From Bacilli bacterium (GTDB taxonomy: Bacteria; Bacillota_I; Bacilli_A; RF39; UBA660), in NCBI GenBank assembly GCA_017450205.1, contig JAFSVF010000017.1, positions 1 to 64,000 on the forward strand: DNA of 64,000 bases, in the 5' to 3' direction. Below are positions 16,229 to 28,266 of the stretch, piece by piece (position 1 is the first letter of the stretch; the number at the start of each line of letters is the position of its first letter). The notes below the pieces were generated by a model. That model was not told where the DNA came from and did no database searches. It saw only the letters and a program-made list of their open reading frames with translations. The position numbers and the translations under genes are program-made.

Positions 16229-18601
16229 ATGATTTCATTAAAATGGGTGAATGATTACGTTGATATTAAAAATGAAGATGTACATGAATTAGCTGATAAA
16301 ATTACTAAAGCTGACATTAATATTGAAGCAGTTAATACTAACCATATTGATAACTTAGTTGTTGGTGAAGTATTAGAATGCATTGATCATCCGGATTCAG
16401 ATCACTTACATGTATGCAAAGTAAATGTAGGTAATGAAACTAAACAAATAGTTTGTGGTGCACCAAATGTAAGAACAGGCTTAAAAGTAATCGTTGCATT
16501 ACCTGGTGCGGTTTTACCAGGTAACTTTGAAATTAAAGCAGGTAAAATTCGTGGTGAAGAATCAAATGGAATGATTTGTGCATTATTCGAATTAGGTTTA
16601 GAAGAAAAAACTGAAGAAAACTATAATAAAGGTATTGAAGAATTATCTGAAGATGCTCCTGTAGGAATGGATGCTATCGAATATTTAGGTTTAGATGATA
16701 CTACATATGAATTAGATATTCATAAACATAGAAATAATGATTGTTATTCACATATTGGTTTTGCTTATGAAGTAGGAACCGTACTTAACAAACCAGTAAC
16801 ACTTCCAGAAGCAAACTATAATGTAGATAAAAGCGATTCAGTTGAAAAACATGTTACATTAAAAGTTGAAACTGAAAAGTGTCCTTTATATTTAGGTAGA
16901 ATGGTTAAAAATGTTAAAATTGGTGAGTCCCCTGATTGGATCAAGAAAAGATTAGTAGCTGCTGGAATGAGACCAATTAACAATGTTGTAGATATTTCTA
17001 ACTTTGTTATGCTTGAATACGGACAACCAACTCATTTCTTTGATGCAGATAAATTAGGTTCAACAGTATTAGTAAGAGATGCTAAAAATGACGAAAAGAT
17101 TGTTACTCTTGATGGTATTGAAAGAACTTTAAATGAAAAAGATATAGTTATTACTGATGGTAATATTCCTACTTGTATCGCAGGTGTTATGGGTGGAGAA
17201 AATACCGAAGTTGATGATTCTACTAAAAATATCTTTATTGAAGCAGCAATCTTTGATGGTGTCTCAATTAGAAATACTTCATCTAAATTAATGCTTAGAT
17301 CTGAAGCATCTATAAGATATGGTAAAGGTTTAAACTATGAATATACATATAAAGCATTAGATAGATGTTTATCTTTACTTGAAGAATATGCAGGTGGAAC
17401 TATCATTGATGGAATGCTAGAACATGATAAAGTTGATAAATCAGAAAAAAAAGTAACATTTACTGCAGAAGATATTAATAGTTTATTAGGAATTAAAATT
17501 TCTACTGATGATATGAAAGTAGAATTAGGCAGACTTGACTTTCCATATGAATTAAATGGAGATACATTTAATGTAACAATTCCAAAAAGAAGATTAGACA
17601 TTGAAGCTAACGTTGCAGATATGGCTGAAGAAATTGGAAGACTTTATGGATATCATAATTTAGTTTCAACATTGCCAAGAATTCCAACAAGAAGAGGAGT
17701 TTATAAAGGTGATGTTGCTATTAGAAAAACAATTTCAAAAAGATTAAGAACATTAGGAATTAATGAAGTTAAAACATACACTTTAGTAAATCCTAAAATG
17801 ACTGAAATATTTAGATATGAAGATAAGGAAACAATTAGTTTACCAAATCCAATGAGTATTGATAAATCAGTATTTAGATTATCATTAATTCCATCATTAT
17901 TAAATGTTTATGAATATAATAAAGCTCGTAAAGTTGAAGATATTAACATTTATGAAATAGCTAAAACTTATGATTCTGAATTTAATGAAGATACTAAAGT
18001 AGCTATTCTTATGAAAGGTAACTACATAACTAATATAGTTAATGGAGTAAATGTTAAAGTAGACTTCTATTTATTAAAAGGTATAATTGAAAACTTATTC
18101 CAATACTTAGGATTAAGAAATAGGTATGACTTTACTAAAGTAGAATTTAAAGAGTTACATCCTGGAATCTCTGCACAAATCTTAGTTGATAGAAAACAAC
18201 TAGGAATAATTGGTAAAGTACATCCATCAATTATGAAAGATGATGTATATGTTGCAGAATTCTCAATGTCAAAACTATATGAATTAAAAACAAAACCACT
18301 AAAATTCAAAGAAGCTTCTCGTTATCCTGAAATTAAGAAAGATGTTGCATTTATTGTAGATAATGCTATTACAAATAAAGAAATCGAAGAAGTAATTAAG
18401 AAAAGTGGTGGAAGATTACTTACTGATATAGATATTTTTGATATTTATAGAGATATTGAAGAAGGTAAAAAATCAATGGCTTATAAATTAACATTTAAAG
18501 ATGAAACTCGTACTTTATCAGATGATGAAGTTATGGAAGTATTTAATAAGATAATTACTGATGTTGAATCTAAACTAAATGCTAAGGTAAGAAATAGTTA
18601 A
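16229..18601 (+). CDS. pheT: Phenylalanyl-tRNA synthetase beta subunit
   Basis: 790 residues, normal for the family. Seen: N-terminal tRNA-binding OB domain with HPDSDHLHVCKVNVG near residue 53 and GEESNGMICALFELG near 110, the B3/B4 editing region with MRPINNVVDISNFVMLEYGQ near 248, the B5 domain and a C-terminal anticodon-binding domain starting at about residue 695 (KEASRYPEIKKDVAFIV). Forms the alpha2-beta2 enzyme with PheS and is co-regulated through the T-box. Confidence 0.97.
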   Translation: MISLKWVNDYVDIKNEDVHELADKITKADINIEAVNTNHIDNLVVGEVLECIDHPDSDHLHVCKVNVGNETKQIVCGAPNVRTGLKVIVALPGAVLPGNFEIKAGKIRGEESNGMICALFELGLEEKTEENYNKGIEELSEDAPVGMDAIEYLGLDDTTYELDIHKHRNNDCYSHIGFAYEVGTVLNKPVTLPEANYNVDKSDSVEKHVTLKVETEKCPLYLGRMVKNVKIGESPDWIKKRLVAAGMRPINNVVDISNFVMLEYGQPTHFFDADKLGSTVLVRDAKNDEKIVTLDGIERTLNEKDIVITDGNIPTCIAGVMGGENTEVDDSTKNIFIEAAIFDGVSIRNTSSKLMLRSEASIRYGKGLNYEYTYKALDRCLSLLEEYAGGTIIDGMLEHDKVDKSEKKVTFTAEDINSLLGIKISTDDMKVELGRLDFPYELNGDTFNVTIPKRRLDIEANVADMAEEIGRLYGYHNLVSTLPRIPTRRGVYKGDVAIRKTISKRLRTLGINEVKTYTLVNPKMTEIFRYEDKETISLPNPMSIDKSVFRLSLIPSLLNVYEYNKARKVEDINIYEIAKTYDSEFNEDTKVAILMKGNYITNIVNGVNVKVDFYLLKGIIENLFQYLGLRNRYDFTKVEFKELHPGISAQILVDRKQLGIIGKVHPSIMKDDVYVAEFSMSKLYELKTKPLKFKEASRYPEIKKDVAFIVDNAITNKEIEEVIKKSGGRLLTDIDIFDIYRDIEEGKKSMAYKLTFKDETRTLSDDEVMEVFNKIITDVESKLNAKVRNS

Positions 18602-18605
18602 ATTA

Positions 18606-18632
18606 AAGTGTGATGATTATCACACTTTTTTG
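18606..18632 (+). terminator. Intrinsic terminator after pheT
   Basis: AAGTGTGAT and ATCACACTT form a perfect 9-bp stem with a four-base loop, followed by T residues. Confidence 0.85.
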
Positions 18633-18745
18633 ATAGTCAAAATAATGTTAACAAAATATTAAACTATTTTTATACATAGTATTTTTTTAGTCTATTTACA
18701 TAATTATAAAAATATTTATATAATTAGAATAGGAAGGTGGAAAGA

Positions 18746-19504
18746 ATGAAATTAAGTGAAATAGTGTTTAGAAAGATGAATATACTTTATGTAATTGTAT
18801 TTGCATTAATGATAACTGCAGTTGCATCAGTTTATGTAGATTATTCTTCTAAAAGATCAATTATCGAAAGTGAAACAAAAGGACTTTATTTAGTTGCATA
18901 TTTTAAAGAAGAACAATCTGTAATAGCAGGTGTATCAGAAATTACAAGAGTTAAAGATGTTGGAAAAGTACTAAAAGTTGATGAATCTCTAACAGGTAAT
19001 CAATGTAAGAGTATTAAAGGCTTAAATACATCAGAAAAGAAATTTGTTGATAATATAGTAAAAAGTAATTTAAATTGCGAAATTGTAGGAGAAGTAAATA
19101 ATGAAGATATTTATCCATATGAATTATTAGTTAGTAAAGATACTTATGATTCAGTTAAAAATGATAGATATGCTTATTTAGTAAAAGTTAATGATTATAA
19201 TGCATTTAAAAATATATATTGGAGAAAAGATGGTGCAAGAATCCCATCAAGTTCAGATGCAGTATTTAGAATTACAATTTCTACTTATATGTCAACAATC
19301 TTTACTTTAAATACTTTAGTAGTAATCTTCTTATTGCTAGTTGTAGTAGTATATTTCAATACACTAAATTATATTAAAGCCAATACTAAGAAAACAAAAA
19401 AGAAAACAAATGACAACAAAATATTAAATGCATCTATTTCAACATGCACTACAATCTTAGCAAGCATCTTAATTGTAGTAGTAGTCATTGTAATTTTAAC
19501 GTAA
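18746..19504 (+). CDS. Membrane protein of unknown family, copy 1
   Basis: 252 residues. Seen: a hydrophobic helix at about residues 12-32, a probable extracytoplasmic domain of about 150 residues with two cysteines (QCKS and LNCE), a second helix near 192-212, a strongly basic segment IKANTKKTKKKT and a C-terminal helix. Shares VDESLTGNQC, LLVSKDTYD and YLVKVND with the next gene, so the two are tandem paralogues. Topology recalls one half of an FtsX-type permease but no ATPase is nearby. Start after AGGAAGGTGG. Function unknown. Confidence 0.8.
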   Translation: MKLSEIVFRKMNILYVIVFALMITAVASVYVDYSSKRSIIESETKGLYLVAYFKEEQSVIAGVSEITRVKDVGKVLKVDESLTGNQCKSIKGLNTSEKKFVDNIVKSNLNCEIVGEVNNEDIYPYELLVSKDTYDSVKNDRYAYLVKVNDYNAFKNIYWRKDGARIPSSSDAVFRITISTYMSTIFTLNTLVVIFLLLVVVVYFNTLNYIKANTKKTKKKTNDNKILNASISTCTTILASILIVVVVIVILT

Positions 19505-19528
19505 AGCGTGAAAAATCACGCTTTTTTC
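19504..19528 (+). terminator. Intrinsic terminator after the first paralogue
   Basis: AAGCGTGA and TCACGCTT form a perfect 8-bp stem with an AAAA loop, followed by T residues. Confidence 0.85.
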
Positions 19529-19577
19529 ATTTATTTAAAAAAAATTAGTATATATAATTAAAATAGGTGGTGTATAT

Positions 19578-20360
19578 ATGAAAATTAAAGATTTAATTTT
19601 TAGAAAAATATCATTATTATATGTATTTATAATTGCACTTATCTCTTTTGAATTATTTATAGTAGGTAATTATACTATTTCATTAAGAGCAAGCTTAGAT
19701 GCTGATGTTAGATCAAATTTAGTGCTATTGTCTTTTAATGAAGCAAAAAAAGAAATTAGTGGTGGAGAAATTATAAGTGAAACTAAGAATGCAAATTATG
19801 TATTAGGTGTTGATGAATCTCTATCAGGTAATGAATGTATTGCATATAATGAAGTATTAAGATTAAAATCAGTAGGTGATGAACTAGATTTAGTAGGAGA
19901 TAATAATACTAATTCAAGTTGTGTTATAAAAGAATTTAGAGGATATTCAATTGGGAATTACCAAGTTTTAGTAAGTAAAGATTTTTATGAAAATTTTAAA
20001 GATGACGGTTATTCATATTTAGTAAAACTTAATAGTTTAAATTCTTTAAATAAATATCAATCAGATGATAAAGTAGATGTTAAATTAGTTATGATTAATA
20101 CAACTATAAATAACTTTTATGATAAATTACTTCAATATGAAGAAAATGTATTCTTAGTAGGTATTAGTGTAATAATTTTAGCTATGATTATTATAATTTT
20201 ATTTGTTAATACAAGTAGTTATATAAAACATAATACTAAAAAAACTAGAAAAAAAGATAATTATAATAAAGCAATTTTAAATATACGCTATTCTACTTTA
20301 ATGATAGCTTTAGGTATAATTATATCTTACATTTTTGCAAGTTTATTATATTTTAAATAA
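19578..20360 (+). CDS. Membrane protein of unknown family, copy 2
   Basis: 260 residues with the same layout as its upstream paralogue: N-terminal helix (about 12-32), extracytoplasmic domain with VDESLSGNEC and VLVSKDFYENF, helix near 193-212, basic linker IKHNTKKTRKK and a C-terminal helix. Overall identity with copy 1 is modest but the landmarks line up in order. Separated by a terminator, so expression is probably independent. Start after TAGGTGGTGTAT. Confidence 0.8.
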   Translation: MKIKDLIFRKISLLYVFIIALISFELFIVGNYTISLRASLDADVRSNLVLLSFNEAKKEISGGEIISETKNANYVLGVDESLSGNECIAYNEVLRLKSVGDELDLVGDNNTNSSCVIKEFRGYSIGNYQVLVSKDFYENFKDDGYSYLVKLNSLNSLNKYQSDDKVDVKLVMINTTINNFYDKLLQYEENVFLVGISVIILAMIIIILFVNTSSYIKHNTKKTRKKDNYNKAILNIRYSTLMIALGIIISYIFASLLYFK

Positions 20361-20385
20361 TTTAAAAATATTATTAGTAAACTTT

Positions 20386-20406
20386 AACTCCTTCGGGAGT
20401 TTTTTG
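20386..20406 (+). terminator. Intrinsic terminator with UUCG tetraloop
   Basis: AACTCC-TTCG-GGAGTT followed by T residues, a stable C(UUCG)G loop. Confidence 0.9.
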
Positions 20407-20458
20407 TTTTTATGGTGTGTTATAAATGATATAATTAAGTAATGAAAAGAGTGATAAC

Positions 20459-22543
20459 ATGGACATATTAAAAGGTTTAAATAAAGAGCAACTTATGGCA
20501 GTAAAACATATAGATGGACCATGTCTTGTTATGGCGGGAGCAGGATCAGGTAAAACTAGAGTTTTGACAACAAGAATAGTAAATTTACTTGAAAATGGAA
20601 TAGATGATTATAATATTTTAGCAATTACATTTACTAATAAAGCATCTAAAGAAATGAGAGAACGTATTACTAAAATGTATGGAGAAACATCAGCATTTAT
20701 TGGTACATTCCATGCTTTTGGTTTAACTATATTAAGAAGATATTATGGTCTTTGTGGATTAGAAAAGAACTTCACTATAATTGATAGTGATGATTCTTTA
20801 TCAATTATAAAGAAAATATTAAAATCTAAGAATTTAGATCCTAAAAAATATAGTCCATATGCAATTCGTAATAGAATATCTTTTATTAAAAATGAAGATT
20901 TAAGTGAAGTTGAAATTTCAAGAACTATGAATAGTCCATTAGATAAAATATATATAGAAATATATCATAAATATCAAAAAACATTAGAAGAATCTAATGT
21001 TGTAGATTTTGATGACCTACTATTAAAACCAGTTAGATTATTTGAAAAAGATCCAGATATCTTGTCAGAATATCAAAATAGATATAGATACATATTAGTA
21101 GATGAGTATCAAGATACAAACCCAGTACAATATAAACTTTGCAAACTACTATCATCTAAATATAGAAATATCTTTGTAGTAGGAGATATGAATCAAAGTA
21201 TATATGCTTTTAGACAAGCAGATTATAAAAATATTGAATATTTTGAAAGAGATTTTAAAGATTGTACAGTATATAAACTTGAAGAAAACTATCGTAGTAC
21301 AAATAATATCTTAAATGCTGCAAATCAAGTTATTAAAAATAATACTCACAGAAAAGATTTAAAACTATGGAGCGAAAAAGGTGATGGCTTAAAAATTAAA
21401 TATAAAAGATGCTATGAAGAAAAAGATGAAGCTCATTATGTAGTTGGCGAAATAAAAAAACTACTTGATGAAGGTGTAAGAAGAAAGGATATAGCAATCC
21501 TTTATAGAACTAATGGTCAATCGCGTGTTATCGAAGAAGAAATAGTTAGAAATAACATTCCATATAAAGTTGTTGGTTCAGTATATTTCTATAACAGAAA
21601 AGAAATTAAAGATCTTATTGCATACTTAAGACTTATATATAATCATAATGATTCAATTTCTTTAAGAAGAATAATAAATGTTCCTAAAAGAGGAATTGGT
21701 CAAACTTCTGTAGATAACTTAAGTGATGAAGCTGAACTTCAAGAAATTTCAATGTATGAATGCCTATCAAGTAAAAAAGAACTTGAATTTAAAAAACTAA
21801 TTGAAGAATTAACTGAAGATTCAAAGAATATGAGTTTAACATCATTAATTGATACAATCATAACTAAGACAGGAATCAAAGATGAATTACTATCAGAAGA
21901 ATCAATCGAAGCTGAACTTAGATTAGATAACTTAATGGAATTTAAATCAGTTACCGAAAACTTCGAAGAAAATGAAGGCATTGTTGATTTAGGTGCATTT
22001 CTTGAAGAAGTTTCATTAGTTGCTGATATGTCACAACATCGTGAAGATGGTGATGAAATAACATTAATGACTATACATGGTGCAAAAGGTCTTGAATTTG
22101 ATGTGGTATTCCTAGTTGGTATGGAAGAAGGATTATTTCCACATTCTAATGCATTTAATGAAGAAGATGGAGTTGAAGAAGAAAGACGACTTTGCTATGT
22201 AGGTATTACACGTGCTAAAGAAATACTTTATATGACAAATACAAAAAGAAGACTTCTATATGGTCAAACAAAAGAAAATACAGTATCTAGATTTATAAAA
22301 GAAATTGATGATTCATTATTAGATAATCAAAATGTTGGTGATACATCGCTTGAAAAACCAATTGATTCTAGTAAAATGTATGTTGAAGGTAATAATGATG
22401 ATATAAGTATTGGAGATACTATTAGTCATGAAACATTAGGGCTTGGAGTAGTAGTAAAAGTAGATGGATCTCTAATAGATGTTGCCTTTAAATCAGGAAT
22501 AAAAAAACTGATGAAAAATCATAAGAGTATTAAGAAAGTGTAG
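20459..22543 (+). CDS. pcrA: ATP-dependent DNA helicase PcrA/UvrD
   Basis: Superfamily 1A 3'-5' helicase used in repair and in clearing proteins from DNA. Seen: Walker A GAGSGKTRV near residue 25, ITFTNKASKEM (motif Ia), DEYQDTNPVQY (motif II), VVGDMNQSIYAFRQA (motif III), TIHGAKGLEFDVVFLVG (motif V) and RRLCYVGITRAKE (motif VI). The C-terminal 45 residues keep the small PcrA domain (HETLGLGVVVKVDG ... GIKKLMKNH) that contacts RNA polymerase in relatives. 694 residues, slightly short because the C-terminal linker is brief. Confidence 0.96.
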   Translation: MDILKGLNKEQLMAVKHIDGPCLVMAGAGSGKTRVLTTRIVNLLENGIDDYNILAITFTNKASKEMRERITKMYGETSAFIGTFHAFGLTILRRYYGLCGLEKNFTIIDSDDSLSIIKKILKSKNLDPKKYSPYAIRNRISFIKNEDLSEVEISRTMNSPLDKIYIEIYHKYQKTLEESNVVDFDDLLLKPVRLFEKDPDILSEYQNRYRYILVDEYQDTNPVQYKLCKLLSSKYRNIFVVGDMNQSIYAFRQADYKNIEYFERDFKDCTVYKLEENYRSTNNILNAANQVIKNNTHRKDLKLWSEKGDGLKIKYKRCYEEKDEAHYVVGEIKKLLDEGVRRKDIAILYRTNGQSRVIEEEIVRNNIPYKVVGSVYFYNRKEIKDLIAYLRLIYNHNDSISLRRIINVPKRGIGQTSVDNLSDEAELQEISMYECLSSKKELEFKKLIEELTEDSKNMSLTSLIDTIITKTGIKDELLSEESIEAELRLDNLMEFKSVTENFEENEGIVDLGAFLEEVSLVADMSQHREDGDEITLMTIHGAKGLEFDVVFLVGMEEGLFPHSNAFNEEDGVEEERRLCYVGITRAKEILYMTNTKRRLLYGQTKENTVSRFIKEIDDSLLDNQNVGDTSLEKPIDSSKMYVEGNNDDISIGDTISHETLGLGVVVKVDGSLIDVAFKSGIKKLMKNHKSIKKV

Positions 22544-22560
22544 GATTATTTGTAGTTAAT

Positions 22561-23131
22561 ATGTTTCTTGAGCCATTTATGCATGGTTCTATTGATAAAC
22601 CAGTCTTATATCTTTACCCTGAAGAAGATATAAATGTTAAAGTTTCTTTTGAAAAACCGGAATTATTAACAACAACATATCCAAAATATAATAATGGATG
22701 GAATGTATTTGTTGATAAGTCGGGAAATATTAATGATGGAAAAAATAATTATTATGCATTATATTGGGAAGAACAAACTACTAAAAGCGAATCATTTAAT
22801 GAAGGATTCTATGTAGAAAAAGATAATGCAATTGAATTTCTAGAAGAAAAACTATCAATTATTGGTTTAAATGATAGAGAAAGAAATGAATTTATAATGT
22901 ATTGGTTACCAATACTTGAAAAAAATAAAAAATCATTAGTTTATTTTGAATTAACTGATGAAAAACAAAAAGCAAATGAACTTATTATTGAGCTAAAAAC
23001 CAGATTCATTATTAAGACTTACAATGCATGTAAAAAAAGTTAATAGAAAAACAGAAATAAAAGAACAAAAATTAAATACTTTTAAGCGTATTGGATTTAC
23101 TGCTGTAGAGTGGGGAGGAATAGTTGAATAA
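22561..23131 (+). pseudogene. Broken gene: truncated, frameshifted conserved C-terminal domain
   Basis: Frame 1 reads KPVLYLYPEEDINVKVSFEK, WNVFVDKSG, YYALYWEE, GFYVEKDNAIEFLEEKL and EFIMYWLPILEKN, a domain I recognise from secreted Firmicutes proteins, and stops at 23043. From 23024 a shifted frame continues with MHVKKV and ends RIGFTAVEWGGIVE at 23131, the expected family ending. Removing one A at 23023 would join them. The true stop at 23129-23131 lies in the terminator hairpin. The 5' end has no ribosome site or signal peptide, so the N-terminal part is also missing. Confidence 0.8.
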
Positions 23132-23145
23132 ACTATTCCTTTTTT
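23116..23145 (+). terminator. Intrinsic terminator of the broken gene
   Basis: AGGAATAGTT and AACTATTCCT form a 10-bp stem followed by T residues; placed right at the frameshift-corrected stop. Confidence 0.85.
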
Positions 23146-23244
23146 GTTGAAAAATAAGTTGTTTCTAGCTTTTTAGTTAATATTTTATTAATTTCAAATA
23201 TATAATCTTATTGCATAAAATATAATAACAATAATAATCATTAG

Positions 23245-23253
23245 TGTTATAAT
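23245..23253 (+). promoter_or_regulatory. Extended -10 promoter of the nucleotidyltransferase gene
   Basis: TGTTATAAT 24 bases before the start codon at 23277, with GAGGGAGA as ribosome site. Confidence 0.65.
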
Positions 23254-23276
23254 AAAATCATCGAGGGAGATTGTGT

Positions 23277-24170
23277 ATGAAAGATAAAACATTAGTTATT
23301 TTAGCTGCGGGAATGGGTTCTCGTTTTGGAGGACTTAAACAAGTTTATCCTGTAGGTCCTAATGGTGAATTTATTATAGATTATTCTATATATTCAGCCG
23401 TTAAGTATGGATTCAATAAGATAGTTTTTGTTATTCGTGAAGAACATAAAAAATTATTTGAAGAATCTATTTGTAAAAGAATTGAAGGAAAGGTCGATTA
23501 TGCTTTTGCATATCAAAAGTTAGATGATATACCTAAAGGTTTTAAGATTCCTGAAGGAAGAGAAAAACCATGGGGAACTGCACATGCAATTTATTGTGCG
23601 AGAAAAGAAATTAAAGGTAACTTTGCAGTTATAACTTCTGATGACTTCTACGGAGATGAAGCGTTTAAAGATTTATCAGAAAGTTTAAATGGTGAAGATT
23701 ATTCAATTATAGGATATAAAGTAGGAGATACTTTATCTGAAAATGGTGCAGTAAAACGTGGAATTATAAAATCCAAAAATGGTATTGTTACTAAGATAAT
23801 TGAATCTAGTTGTGTTCTTGATGGTGATCAAGTAATATGTACACCACTAGATAAGAAAAAGAGAAAATTTAAAGTTCCTAGAGATAATTCATGTTCAATG
23901 CTAATGAACGGATTTACAAAAGAAATGTTAAAGAAAATTGAATCAGTAATGAAAAGTGAATTTGAATCTCATAAAGGTGATTTAATGAACTATGAAATGT
24001 TACTACCAGATATTATGGATGAATCTATACAAGATGGAGTTAAGATTCATGATATTACAACTAATTCAAAATGGATTGGAATGACTTATAAAGAAGATGC
24101 TGATTTTTTAAAAACATATATTAAAGATGAAATAAAAAATGGAGTATATCCAAAAAAATTGTGGAAATAA
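23277..24170 (+). CDS. Sugar-nucleotidyltransferase family protein
   Basis: 297 residues with the nucleotidyltransferase-A fold. Seen: LVILAAGMGSRFGGLKQVYP at residues 6-25 (the GxGxR NTP loop with following Lys), PWGTAHAIYCARK near 99 and the metal-binding ITSDDFYG near 121. This fold transfers a nucleotidyl group to sugar phosphates or phosphocholine; the subgroup is not one I can tie to a substrate. Start at the ATG at 23277 after GAGGGAGATTGTGT. Stands alone, so no operon context helps. Confidence 0.8.
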   Translation: MKDKTLVILAAGMGSRFGGLKQVYPVGPNGEFIIDYSIYSAVKYGFNKIVFVIREEHKKLFEESICKRIEGKVDYAFAYQKLDDIPKGFKIPEGREKPWGTAHAIYCARKEIKGNFAVITSDDFYGDEAFKDLSESLNGEDYSIIGYKVGDTLSENGAVKRGIIKSKNGIVTKIIESSCVLDGDQVICTPLDKKKRKFKVPRDNSCSMLMNGFTKEMLKKIESVMKSEFESHKGDLMNYEMLLPDIMDESIQDGVKIHDITTNSKWIGMTYKEDADFLKTYIKDEIKNGVYPKKLWK

Positions 24171-24282
24171 TCAATTATTTTACTTTACATATAATTTACA
24201 CTATTAAAAATGCTCAATTTGATAATACGTTTAATACTAGATATAATTATAGTGAATACACATTTATTAAGGAGTGATATTT

Positions 24283-24852
24283 ATGAATAGAATGACTGAA
24301 AATGAAAAAGAAGCATTGTTAGTTGGATTATTCAACAGTAAAAAAGAAAAAGAAGACAAAATTAAAGAAATAGACAAAAAAATTAAAGAACTTGAAGTTT
24401 TACAAAGTAGAGTAGCAGGCGAAATCAAAGACATGAGTCCTGAAAAACGTGAAGCTTATTTAAGTATGATTGGTAGAGGTAAATATGCTGATGCAATTAT
24501 GGAACCAGCTAGACTTAAACAAGAATACAATAGTTTACAAAATTCTGCTACAGAAAAATATAATGGTGAAGTTAGTAGAGATGCTATTAAAGCATTTGAA
24601 GGAAAAGGACCTGTTCTACAAGAAGATATTGAAATAGCAGAAAATGAAGCAAAAAAAGCTGAAAAGCAAGTAAGTGATATTTTTAATGCTGATTTAGATT
24701 TAAATAGTAGAAAAAAAAGTATTAAAAAAGACATTAAAACTCAAATTAGAGAATTAAAACAATTAAAGAAAGACATTAAATTAATCGAAAGACAAATTAA
24801 GAAAACTGATAAAATCAAAACTGAAGAAACAGGTTTAGGAAGAGGAAGATAA
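24283..24852 (+). CDS. Hypothetical coiled-coil protein
   Basis: 189 residues, cytoplasmic, almost entirely charged helix: about residues 15-45 and 125-180 have heptad-like Leu/Ile spacing with many Lys and Glu. A middle section (50-120) is less regular. No signal, no Cys and no known motif. Start chosen after AAGGAGTGAT. It precedes another coiled-coil gene with which I see no clear sequence identity. Confidence 0.7.
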   Translation: MNRMTENEKEALLVGLFNSKKEKEDKIKEIDKKIKELEVLQSRVAGEIKDMSPEKREAYLSMIGRGKYADAIMEPARLKQEYNSLQNSATEKYNGEVSRDAIKAFEGKGPVLQEDIEIAENEAKKAEKQVSDIFNADLDLNSRKKSIKKDIKTQIRELKQLKKDIKLIERQIKKTDKIKTEETGLGRGR

Positions 24853-24979
24853 TTCTTCTTTTTTCTTTAATAGGCAAAATATTAAGGAATATTACTTGTA
24901 AATTTATACTTAATATTTTAATTATTTATGTAGAAAATATAGAAAACTGTGTTATAGTAAACGAACAGAGGTGAAGAAG

Positions 24980-25561
24980 ATGAAATTTACAGATGAAGAT
25001 TTTGATAGTATGACAGCAGATTTAGATCTTATTAATTTACTATTAGATCAATTTAAAAAAGATTTAACTGAAGCAGAAATAGATAAACTAGAAATTCTAA
25101 AAAAAGAAAAGGAATTTTTGATTTTAGGTGAGAAACAAGTAAAACTAATTAAAAGGGAAATTAAACCTGAACTAAATAAAATCATTGCTGCTGAAGCGGG
25201 AAAAGGAGCTTACTATCCATTTTACAGTGAACCACTAAGTATCAATAATGAGATTATGAATTATGAAAATTCTTTAAAGAATCATGGAGAGTATAATAGA
25301 AAATATGATAAACATTTATCAGAAGAGGAAAAAGAAAGAATCTCTTTAATGATTGAAGACTTACGTTCCGATTATGAAGAATCTGATAAGAATTTAAGAG
25401 AGTATTTAGATTATTCAAGTAAAGTAATTGCTATTAATAATAGAGTTTTTAATACTCGATATAATATTAAAGTTAGATTAGCACTTAATTATCTTGAAGA
25501 ATTAAAATTTAAATTAGGTATAAGTAAGCCTAAAGAAAAAAATAGATCATTAAAAAAGTAA
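24980..25561 (+). CDS. Hypothetical coiled-coil protein
   Basis: 193 residues, charged and helical throughout, no signal or membrane segment. Long helices near residues 5-65 and 95-150. The ATG at 24980 is preceded by AGAGGTGAAGA, so the in-frame GTG at 24971 is not used. TGTTATAGT about 25 bases upstream is a plausible extended -10. I do not recognise the family. Confidence 0.7.
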   Translation: MKFTDEDFDSMTADLDLINLLLDQFKKDLTEAEIDKLEILKKEKEFLILGEKQVKLIKREIKPELNKIIAAEAGKGAYYPFYSEPLSINNEIMNYENSLKNHGEYNRKYDKHLSEEEKERISLMIEDLRSDYEESDKNLREYLDYSSKVIAINNRVFNTRYNIKVRLALNYLEELKFKLGISKPKEKNRSLKK

Positions 25562-25586
25562 ATCAATTTTTTGATTTGCTTTTTTT
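25560..25586 (+). terminator. Intrinsic terminator after the second coiled-coil gene
   Basis: AAATCAA and TTGATTT form a stem across the stop codon, followed by GC and six T residues. Confidence 0.6.
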
Positions 25587-25705
25587 ATAATTACGAATCA
25601 TGATTAAGATGTTACCTTCATTTAATATTATTGCCCTTTTTTAATATCTTAAAAAAGGAATAAAACAATACAATCTTCATAGTATAAATGGTATAATACT
25701 CATAG

Positions 25706-28205
<2,500 letters not shown>

Positions 28206-28230
28206 ACGTATATATTATATTTTTTTGTTA

Positions 28231-28239
28231 TGTTATAAT
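28231..28239 (+). promoter_or_regulatory. Extended -10 promoter of the GGDEF-sensor unit
   Basis: TGTTATAAT 28 bases before the start codon at 28267. Confidence 0.65.
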
Positions 28240-28266
28240 TTATATGTAAAAAATTGAGGTGATATT

